Shown here piece by piece: positions 40,166 through 47,616 of a DNA stretch of 47,616 nt. Under the pieces are notes generated by a model. It ran no database searches, had not been told where the DNA came from, and saw nothing but the letters and a program-made list of their open reading frames with translations. This DNA is from Gryganskiella cystojenkinii (taxonomy: Eukaryota; Mortierellomycota; Mortierellomycetes; Mortierellales; Mortierellaceae), in NCBI GenBank assembly GCA_015852425.1, contig JAAAIG010000221.1, positions 1 through 47,616 on the forward strand, given 5' to 3'. Made by a program: the position numbers and the translations under genes. Within the stretch, counting starts at the first letter, position 1. The number at the start of each line of letters is the position of its first letter.

Positions 40166-43015
40166 ATGGTCATCAGCGAGAACGCTATCTTCCTTCAACC
40201 CGATCATGTGCCAGCACACACACCCGCTCGAGCACTTGAGATCCCCGAGATCTTGCAACAAGTCTTCTCCGAGCTCGATCAAGTCATTCTCCGGACCACA
40301 ACCCGACTCGTCTCTCGGTCCTGGTACCTCTGCAGTGAAGTCTTTATCATCCGCGAAGCCGTCTGGACCGAGAATGTTCGTGGCTTGCCTTTTTCTGCCC
40401 GGTCCCAGGACGACCGGGATTTGCAAACATGGATTACTGGCCTCTCTCAATCCTCTGCCCTACGTTTGGAGTCAAGCACGGACGTGTCCCCGTTAAGGTC
40501 GCTGCCAGCAAAAGAACAGGACCGGATTTGGGACGACCTGGGTGCTGCTATCCTTGCCTCTCAGCTCGACAGGACCAAGCAACACATGCCTACCCCTTCT
40601 GACGACCCACAGGACACAAGGGGCAACTCGTCTCAATTGCCTCAGCAGAACCTCAAGGAGCTGACGTTTCATCGGATCGAAAACACAATGGTCCGGCTTG
40701 GGGACATGATACCTTACCTGCCTTGTTCGACTCTGACAACGCTTCGGTTAGAGTTCATTCCAGGTCCTGCGACTATCCGTCTGGACTACATCCTAGATCA
40801 TCTCTGCAATTTGGAACGATTTTATCTCGGCAACCTGAAAAAGGTTTATCGACCCAATGACTACTACCCTCGACCAGAGAATCCATCTTGCACTGTCGTT
40901 ATTCTCCCCATGATGCATCCGTGGGTCAAGAACCCACGCCACAACACCGTTGACAACAACGGCGACTCTGACAACCATGACGACAACGTTAATATGGCTT
41001 GGTCAGCGCGGGCTTCCTCCTTGACACCTACTCGACTCAAGGTTTTCTCGCTCAACGAAGTACGAATCGGGTCCGAAATCATCGAGGATCTGTTGATGCG
41101 GTCCCCCCGCCTAGAAGTCCTGGAACTCTTGTTGATCGCACCGATCCCAAAGCCATATCCAAGATCAAGCGTCCCAGTCCCTCCGGACGTGGCTGACTCT
41201 TACCGGGAAACGTTCGAACTCAGAGATCCTTCCTCGGCCACTATACGGGAAGCACAACGCACAAAGTACAGAGCAGAAATAGTCAAGATCTTGACGCGGT
41301 GTCACAGTCTTGGTCTTGGCAAGACGCTGAAAAAGTTGGGGATAGTAGTGTCGGGCAGGGAACTGGATGACAGCCTTATGGCTGATTTGGTTCAACTGTA
41401 CACCTGTAGGCCCAAGAACATCCAAGACCACGATCATGACTTCGACAATGACGTCGGCGATATTTGTGACAGCGAGGATACCTTCAGAGGAGGCCAAGTG
41501 ACAAGCTGGGGCTTGTATCCAACGCACATGGCTCCGATCTTGAAACGACTCTCGATGCGAGCTGGAAGGATGTATCTCTCCAGTCTGGAGCAACCGCTTG
41601 AGACCGCAGAAGAAGAAGAGAACCGGGTCGGACGTGAGGGACCGAGGCTCCTACCCAGATCACAGTTTCAACTAGGCAGTCATGGACCGCCCCAGGACGC
41701 AACCTTGTTGTCGACCTTGTCGCCCTCATTCGATTTCTTGTTGCTCAGGACCACGATCCCCAACAATGTGACGACTCTGGATCTCTGCTGGGACCTGAAG
41801 GTGGCACCTTCAGCCTTTGGCGAGATTCTACACTGTTACCTCTGTCATGCACCTCATCTACGACATCTCCTAGCCTCTTCCGTCACGATCGGTTTGGACA
41901 ATTTCGACATTTTTGAACACTTTTTCCAACCCGCGGTCACACAATCGATGCGAAAACGCGGGTGGACAGAAGAAAACATCCACCTGGACCGCACCAGCAA
42001 ATACTTTTGGCTCGAAAAGTTCCCTCGAGACCCGATCCGAGCCCAAGTCCAGTTTCCCCAGGATTACAGTCCAAGTTTACAACGAAAACGGATCTGGGCC
42101 TGTCGCAATCTCGAGACGTTGCAGATCCATATTTTGGTCCGCGGGTATGAAATCAGGTACAGGTCAGGGTGCCGACACCGGTTCAACGAACCTAGATATT
42201 TGGAACGACGGCAGTGGCGAGGACGATTTGATCGTGAGTCTCTGGTCTTGCAAAGAATCCTTTTTGGGTACCTTTCCAGGGTCGTTCCCCGACTGAAAGT
42301 TCTTGAGATAATGTGCGATAGTTTTACAAATCTCGAGTTGGAGTCTGGATTATGTGTGTTGGGATCCAGTATGAAACAGTTAGAGAGGCTCGTGCTGCGA
42401 AAGAACGCATATTGGGTTAATGCTTCTTTGGGACAGGATCGGATTATGCATTGGATGCAACGGCATCAGTGGTCGCAACCCCTTCCGCTCCCACAGGACC
42501 ATTGGGATGGACAGGTGCTACAACCCGTGGCTGTCAAGCGGTGGACACGATCGGAGAAAGGAGAAACACAGGATGTCTTGAGTGTCCATGAGGGTCATGT
42601 TAGAAATCGGATTCTAGAACTGGAGCGTCTATTGGTTACATTACCCCCACTTTCGAGGCCGTCGCAGTCAACTGTAATTTCGGTCGAGGAGGCCTTGTGG
42701 GAAAACGGCCACATGTCGCAGGTGCATCGGTCCCTGGCAGAGATGGAACTCGAGGATCTAAAGCATCTCTTGGTTTTGATCGGTCTTCGTCATGACGCCA
42801 AACAAGAGAATACCAAGTCCGAGAAAGAAAACGAGATCCATCTAATTGAGGTGTCTTCTTTGGAGTGTCGTCGATGGCCCAGGTTGCAGTGGATCAATCT
42901 TGTGTCATTCTTGGACGTGCATCCGCCCACGGACATTATTCGAAGACGGGCTGGTTGTCCAAACAAGAGAGATCCAATCGGTCGATTCTATCGCCGAGAT
43001 GGAATCGATGTGTAG
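40166..43015 (+). CDS. F-box / LRR-like protein, 949 residues
   Basis: Single exon from ATG 40166 (MVISENAIFLQPDH). The N-terminal segment at about 23-65 is F-box-like (ALEIPEILQQVFSELDQVIL, VSRSWYL), expected to bind Skp1. The rest has irregular leucine-rich strands typical of fungal F-box proteins: LKELTFHRI, LTTLRLEFIPG, LKVFSLNEVRIG, RLEVLELLLI, VTTLDLCWDL, LRHLLASSVTIG, LETLQIHILVRG, LKVLEIMCDSF and LERLVLRKNAYW. An Asn/Asp-rich loop (about 268-280) and an Asp-rich loop (about 419-435) interrupt it. The expected role is substrate recognition in an SCF E3 ubiquitin ligase. Size and lack of introns are normal for this group. It is unrelated at repeat level to the 28-residue-repeat F-box genes at 31-35 kb. 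Confidence 0.82.
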   Translation: MVISENAIFLQPDHVPAHTPARALEIPEILQQVFSELDQVILRTTTRLVSRSWYLCSEVFIIREAVWTENVRGLPFSARSQDDRDLQTWITGLSQSSALRLESSTDVSPLRSLPAKEQDRIWDDLGAAILASQLDRTKQHMPTPSDDPQDTRGNSSQLPQQNLKELTFHRIENTMVRLGDMIPYLPCSTLTTLRLEFIPGPATIRLDYILDHLCNLERFYLGNLKKVYRPNDYYPRPENPSCTVVILPMMHPWVKNPRHNTVDNNGDSDNHDDNVNMAWSARASSLTPTRLKVFSLNEVRIGSEIIEDLLMRSPRLEVLELLLIAPIPKPYPRSSVPVPPDVADSYRETFELRDPSSATIREAQRTKYRAEIVKILTRCHSLGLGKTLKKLGIVVSGRELDDSLMADLVQLYTCRPKNIQDHDHDFDNDVGDICDSEDTFRGGQVTSWGLYPTHMAPILKRLSMRAGRMYLSSLEQPLETAEEEENRVGREGPRLLPRSQFQLGSHGPPQDATLLSTLSPSFDFLLLRTTIPNNVTTLDLCWDLKVAPSAFGEILHCYLCHAPHLRHLLASSVTIGLDNFDIFEHFFQPAVTQSMRKRGWTEENIHLDRTSKYFWLEKFPRDPIRAQVQFPQDYSPSLQRKRIWACRNLETLQIHILVRGYEIRYRSGCRHRFNEPRYLERRQWRGRFDRESLVLQRILFGYLSRVVPRLKVLEIMCDSFTNLELESGLCVLGSSMKQLERLVLRKNAYWVNASLGQDRIMHWMQRHQWSQPLPLPQDHWDGQVLQPVAVKRWTRSEKGETQDVLSVHEGHVRNRILELERLLVTLPPLSRPSQSTVISVEEALWENGHMSQVHRSLAEMELEDLKHLLVLIGLRHDAKQENTKSEKENEIHLIEVSSLECRRWPRLQWINLVSFLDVHPPTDIIRRRAGCPNKRDPIGRFYRRDGIDV

Positions 43016-43645
43016 AGAGTTGCTGATTAAATTCATAAAAGTATTTAATAAGTGCTTTTGGGCGACAGCAGAAAGAAAAGGGTAGAAAAGGGTTGGAGGG
43101 ATTGCCCGCATGCACCACAGGTTTCGGCAGCCCGCGGACAATCAAAAACACGTTTCCTCGACAGTGGCCATTGGAATCGAGGCTTCAGTCCCCGAGGAAG
43201 AATGGACGCGAGGTTGCACTCAAACAATCAACAGAGCTCGAGTTCGTAAATAAATGATATGAAAAAGAGCTGTGGTAATTACCAGCAAAAGTGCAGCATG
43301 TACGCTCACTATGTCGCGAATGGCGTCCATGGATTCAGAATACTCTACTTCCGCCAAGACGAGAATATTGTCCTAAGGTCTGAAATATCTTACTATAGCA
43401 CCATTTGTCCTTCAAAGTACTCTAGCTTGTTCACTTCCAGGGGGGACACTCTCTGAGCAGGGTAACCCTCCACCCATCCATCTCTTCTACTGAAGTTGCT
43501 ACAGCTTCTCTTTTTTGGAAATCGAGACGAGGGGCAATTCCCTAGTTGCGGGAAACATCTATTACTCACTGGCATACCATAGGTTTGATTTCACAAAAAT
43601 AAAGGGTTGGCAAAAATATCGATTTCACCGTAGCCTACCAGATTC
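43016..43645. other. Intergenic, no gene seen
   Basis: The 3' flank of the F-box gene. Short frames only, none with recognisable content. Confidence 0.4.
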
Positions 43646-43790
43646 GCTCACCAGTAAAGCGCAAGGTGCGATTCCGCCAGCGAGAGGTTTGGTTCGCCCC
43701 AACGGACTGCCGCCCGATCACAAACTGCTCACCAGCACAAGGTTAGATTTCGCTAGCGAGGTTTCATTCGCCTCAACGGGTTACCGTTTG
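43646..43790. repeat. Diverged tandem duplication, period 81 bp
   Basis: Both copies begin GCTCACCAG (43646 and 43727) and share the pattern AAGGTnnGATTnCGCnAGCGAG, GGTTT, TTCGCC and CAACGG in the same order. Copy 2 has several small deletions. The GGTTCGCCCC stretch in copy 1 recalls a tRNA T-arm, but no cloverleaf can be built. Confidence 0.7.
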
Positions 43791-44172
43791 GTAAAAAAGA
43801 GAACAGATATCAGTGGGGTTCTGGAGTTCGTAAATCGCTTGTCGTTGCTCAGCTTCCAGGTATTTCATTGTATTAGAGACAACGACTTCACAACCCCGAG
43901 TTGATAAATATTGGGCAATTTTTACGATTCTGGTGTTATTCGTGCGATTGACATGATCGGGCGTTCTTAAAGCTGGAGGAAAATTATATCTGTGGATTGT
44001 TTTTAAAAAGGGACGATTGATGCGGCGAATGTCACTTTATTTCACATAGGATATACCATGACTCCAAGCAGCAAAAAAAAGTTGACGCTGAAGGAAGAGT
44101 TCCTGGAAAAGTATGGTGACTTGCAGCAGGTCGTTGGGAAAGGTAGCGAATTCGACTAGGAAAATAGAGAAG
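43791..44172. other. Intergenic, no gene seen
   Basis: AT-rich 3' flank of the small secreted protein gene. No coding content is recognised. Confidence 0.4.
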
Positions 44173-44547
44173 TTAATTCCAGTGAAGATCGTAACAGGTG
44201 TAAGGGCCATCAGAGCAATTGAACTCGATGTTCATCGATCCAGAATAATAAGGCTTCCAGTCATGCGAATCAGTGCAACAGAATTCCCAATGGCTATCGG
44301 CAACCCAAGTTCCAGTACAGCCATAGTTAGAATACGCACAATCACTAATTGCTCTCATAGCGGTTTCGGTTGGCAGATCATATGCATTCTTGCCACTTGT
44401 GATTTTCATTTGTCCACACGCCTGTCCGTTGCCTTTTCTGGAAGTATTAAATATGACCCATGCGTTTTTGTTGCAGTGACTATTGGCTGTAGTTGGGTGA
44501 GCGAACAGCGTGAGGGCCGCGGCTACAAGAAGAGTTTGCTTAAGCAT
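44173..44547 (-). CDS. Small secreted cysteine-rich protein
   Basis: 124 residues from ATG 44547; the four codons upstream begin with TTG, so this ATG is the first. It opens with a clear signal peptide (MLKQTLLVAAALTLFAHPTTA, cleavage likely after TTA or TTAN). The mature part of about 103 residues has eight cysteines (near 25, 44, 70, 77, 89, 90, 110 and 117), including a CC pair, and many aromatics and glycines (SNYGCTGTWVADSHWEFCC). Eight Cys would allow four disulfides in an extracellular protein. No catalytic motif and no family is recognised; the size and Cys content fit secreted fungal effector-like or antimicrobial-type proteins, which is only a category. Single exon. Confidence 0.75.
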   Translation of the reverse strand: MLKQTLLVAAALTLFAHPTTANSHCNKNAWVIFNTSRKGNGQACGQMKITSGKNAYDLPTETAMRAISDCAYSNYGCTGTWVADSHWEFCCTDSHDWKPYYSGSMNIEFNCSDGPYTCYDLHWN

Positions 44548-45279
44548 CGGCGCGGCCAAAATAATGTAACTTGTATGGGTAAGGACTTGAAGTCAGGGCA
44601 GAGCTTGTATCCGTAAGGACTTGAAAACAAGGCAGAACAGGAGTGAAGGCGTAGTTTGTAACGCACGACTGGCGTTATTATGCAAGGTCAACAGATGAAA
44701 CAGGGATAAAGAAGAAGAACAGGGACAGGAGACAAGGGACAAGGGACAAGGACAAGAGTTGGTTTTCGTTAAGATATTATTGGATAAAGAAAAGATTATG
44801 GACAAGGAACAGGAGAGGTTCTAAACTAAAGAGCTATCTTGGTTTGAGGAATAGACTCGCTTATATACAAAAGGGATAGAAGATAAAGGAGCAACTGGGC
44901 GGATATGGTTTTGATCATAGTCATGAGATCATGACCGGGAACTTCTCCACAGTAGTGATAGTAGACTTCCAGAACCGCGAAACATCGGCAGTTACAGGCG
45001 AAAAGGCATCGGCGAAAAGGAAATCAGGTGGGCAGTAACCGTTGGAGTAACAACAAGGTCCTATACGACGCGGAAAAAGAAAGTCGCCTCAGGTACCCAG
45101 AGATCGAGTAAGATCTCTGACATAGGTTGTGTATTGAGGGTAATGACTGAATGACTGAACTGAAGGGGAAGGCACACCCTACATATACTAACTGGTTGGA
45201 GGCAAAGCGGATAAGATGAGACAAAAATAGACTAAAGAAGGCTAAGGACATGCCTTTGACTAAGGATCACATTCAGTCG
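44548..45279. other. Intergenic, short simple repeats
   Basis: Contains a GACAAGG-type simple repeat (about 44731-44758) and, on the minus strand, a TATATAAG element near 44870 that could belong to the secreted-protein promoter. No gene is seen. Confidence 0.4.
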
Positions 45280-45600
45280 AGTACCATCTCGCTCGACCTC
45301 CGTGGCAATTTGTTAGCCTAAAGATAATCAGAGACGTTTAGTTTGAAGCGGACCCAGATTTGGTCGCGGACAGTTGGGCTGGCGATTCCGCTGTAGAAAT
45401 TGAAAGGGGATTTCAAGCGAATCAGAAGAGCTCGACTTATCACAGTGCCGGTTGTACATTTTAACACAGTTGTTGAACTGAGTCGTGTACAGGGCGACGC
45501 TGGTGTCTCCTTTGGTACAGTCCATAATGACCTACAATGTGCCTCGTCTCATTTTCTCGGATTCCGCTATCAGTACGTAGATGGCTAAGGGACTGATGGA
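45280..45600 (-). pseudogene. Decayed Ty3/gypsy-like retrotransposon gag fragment
   Basis: The minus strand reads DCTKGDTSVALYTTQFNNCV, matching the hallmark gag pattern (QGxTSVxxYTxxF) of Ty3/gypsy capsid proteins. After a frame change it continues GIASPTVRDQIWVRF, the position of the usual GLxPxIRxxV segment. Stops and frame shifts occur on both sides (for example just ahead of the DCTKG stretch), and no pol, protease or LTR is found nearby. It is an ancient fragment and not a functional gene. Similar degraded reading may extend to about 45850. Confidence 0.5.
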
Positions 45601-46043
45601 TCTCGTGCTAGGTTTGGAAGGGATGTTTCACCATGCGAGTGTTTAACCAGTCAAATATATCGCGCTCAGTGGCAACAGCTCGGTTTAGGACTTGGATCGC
45701 CGAACGTAACAGACCAGGGGTGGATGGGTCGCCAATGAAGGTACTCCTTGGTTTTCTGCGCAGCCTGAATCATCTGCTCGAGTCTTCGGTCAGCATCCGA
45801 ATGAAGAGAACTTTATCTCTGGCACTGGACAATGACTTGTAGACGGAATATTAACATTGGAGTTGCTCTGGTCTTCTTGTTTCATTAAGGAGCGTTTTTC
45901 CAGTGGACTCTCGACTCCAAACACACAGCAACAATTAAATCGTGTCGCTCACCCGTCACCTACAGGTATTATTAAAAAATATTGTTTATTGGCATAAAGA
46001 TATTCAAAATCTTGAAATGATTCCGAGATCGGCACGAAGTACT
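45601..46043. other. Intergenic, possible further retroelement debris
   Basis: Minus-strand reading has protein-like patches such as DIFDWLNTRMVKHPF, interrupted by stops. No intact frame. Confidence 0.3.
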
Positions 46044-47616
46044 CTAAACCACCGCCGTTCCATCTGCCTTTCGCTCTCGCTCTCGCTGCTCCTCCGTGTA
46101 TCGAGTGGACGGCAGCTGAGGGATAAGGTATCCAGTACCGCGCTTGGGAGCCCTCGGCAAGAACGTGACCTGAGGTCTATACGAGTTTGTCTTTTCGAGT
46201 TGTTTCCGTTGAATAGATAGCGGAAGATATTTGAAGACCACGGTCCGAATGAGACGATCGCTCCAGGTTGATCCGGCCATGATCTTGCCTGCCATTTTGC
46301 TGGCCTCATAGGCTCCTTTGGCATGCTGATAACGCTGGTCGTAATAACTTTTGAACGCAGTGGTGATACTCGCCTGCGAGTTGTCCTTCAGATCATAGAG
46401 ACAGTTGGCAAGAATCACGGAGTCCTGGAAAGCGTTGGCGGCCCCCTGTCCAGCAGCTGGTAGCATCTAATAGCCGAATATTAAGGAGAAGATGAAGACG
46501 TGAGTCTCTTTGTTGTCTTGTTTTTGGAGCTCGACCACAGAGTGGACGCCGGTATATACCTTATGACAAGCTAATGAGAAGAAAACATTAAAATAAAAAT
46601 GGACGTAAGAATCAGAACAAACCAACGCTTTATCATCTATTCATCCGTCGCACATACCATCTCCAACGAGAACAGATCGCTTATAGAACCAGGTTTTGAA
46701 CATCTTGTGCTCCAGATAGATCTTGGAGATTAGGTCCTTTGGTGTAGCGTCAATCAAATCCTTCAAAGTACCGCCGTACGGGCACGCGCCGTCTTGGAAC
46801 TCCCTGAGAAAGGACTCATTCTTTTCAGGGCCCCACTCTGAATTCATAAACATTTCCTTCTTGGCTTCTTCCACGCTCTGGTATTGTTTCACAAGCATCC
46901 AACAGATTTGATTGCTTCCGAGACAATAAACACTCCACTAACAAAGAAAGGTCGCAGAAGAGTACGGTAAGTCGCAGAAGCAATAGGATCGATCTACACC
47001 ATTGAGGCACAAATGCCACTCACACTATGCGAAGCACCATCAACGACAACTTCAAAATGGCAACTGCTCTTGTCTTTCAATTGCGGGTATTTCTCCGGGT
47101 CCATAGGTTCGGTGATGCCCACCGCCGCCGTGTATCCTGCAACGAGGTCCTCTAAATCTTCTTTCGGCAGAACTCCTTGCTGCTTCATGTCTTTGTAGAT
47201 GCATTGGCGAACTGCACTATAGGCGCCATCGGCGCCAACCAGCACATCTCCTCCATATGATGAGTTGTCACTGCAATGGATGACGACCCTGTCATCATCC
47301 TCCTCGACTCTCAGGATCTTTTTACTCAACAAGATCCTGTCCTCTGGAACTTGACGCAGTAGAAGCTCAAAAAGCTGGGGACGACTAAACATTCGATTGG
47401 GGTATCCAGCACTGCATCAAGAAAAAGGTCAGCATCTTTCTCAAGTCAGAAAGCCCATTATCATGCACTTCATGTGCTGTTACTGTTTTACTTACATTGC
47501 TTCTTCATCTTCCATGCTTACAGTCGCCAATTTCTGCAATTTCTCGTCATAAAAGCCGATCTGCTTGGTTGGCAAGGAAAACGTATAAAACTCTTCCAAG
47601 ATTCCTAATTGCTCAA
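46044..47616 (-). CDS. FAD-dependent monooxygenase (aromatic hydroxylase type), 5' part outside window
   Basis: Exons 47496-47616 (continues beyond the window), 47024-47411, 46658-46937, 46560-46570 and 46044-46466, all GT-AG and in frame. The family is flavoprotein hydroxylases of the UbiH/p-hydroxybenzoate hydroxylase type, which use NAD(P)H and O2 to hydroxylate ring substrates. Visible are SRPQLFELLLRQVP, the DG motif VGADGAYSAVRQ that contacts FAD and NAD(P)H, WSVYCLGSNQICWMLVKQ, and the GD motif SVLVGDACHKMLPAAGQGAA that binds the FAD ribityl chain. The 11-nt exon 46560-46570 encodes the ACHK part of that motif. The N-terminal GxGxxG dinucleotide fold lies off the right edge. The C-terminus is basic/acidic (EEQRERERKADG) and no membrane anchor is obvious in the last exon. 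The substrate is unknown. Confidence 0.85.

Noticed and set aside
43646..43722. Possible tRNA (GGTTCGCCCC resembling a T-arm)
   Set aside because: No acceptor stem, D-arm or anticodon arm can be paired around it, and the related copy does not keep the T-loop.

Overview
This is nuclear DNA of a filamentous fungus, most likely an early-diverging one (Mortierellomycotina/Mucoromycota-like). The genes carry short GT-AG introns of roughly 50-160 nt plus two GC-AG introns. Intergenic DNA is T-rich and full of homopolymers. The families present (F-box/leucine-rich-repeat proteins, an alpha-kinase, a propeller-plus-ion-channel protein, a ricin-B-type lectin, GCR1-type regulators) fit a Mortierella-type genome. 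The genus is inference; no marker gene is present.

The main feature is a dispersed cluster of five paralogous putative regulators, called A to E here: A 2944-4882 (-), B 7605-9033 (-), C 9606-11477 (+), D 23451-25855 (+), E 26223-29334 (+). Each has a short first part ending in a YWE/YWD/YWK-type motif, an intron at the same place, then a D/N-[WY]-C...PTW block that looks like the N-terminal helical domain of Crypton tyrosine recombinases. A long Ser/Thr/Gln/Asn-rich linker follows, then one (A, B) or two (C, D, E) domains of the GCR1_C type (EWRFG...GPALQDLN; FPFPVRDL...W.EWT). No recombinase catalytic domain is visible, so they look like domesticated or amplified Crypton-derived DNA-binding proteins.

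Left end (1-7.6 kb): a small ricin-B lectin, gene A, a frameshifted dienelactone-hydrolase-like pseudogene and a 270-bp tandem duplication. 7.6-13 kb: the head-to-head pair B/C and a repeat-rich stretch with a 17-bp minisatellite. 13.2-16 kb: a compact alpha-kinase, then a mobile-DNA patch with a 430-bp foldback (two ~160-bp arms), a 77-bp duplication and a 162-bp pogo/Tc1-like MITE with TA duplication. 16-22 kb: a 12-exon gene for a ~1641-residue TRP-like ion channel with a large N-terminal propeller-like region. 23.4-29.3 kb: genes D and E.

30-36.7 kb: an orphan protein with a C-terminal CaaX prenylation box, two tandem F-box/LRR paralogues on the minus strand, and a protein of uncertain family. 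36.7-40.1 kb is low-complexity DNA without a convincing gene. 40.2-43 kb is a 949-residue F-box protein. The right end holds a small secreted cysteine-rich protein, a decayed Ty3/gypsy-like gag fragment and an FAD-dependent monooxygenase that runs off the window and has an 11-nt micro-exon. Exon structures were built by hand from splice consensus, reading-frame continuity and paralogue or family alignment; no transcript data were available.
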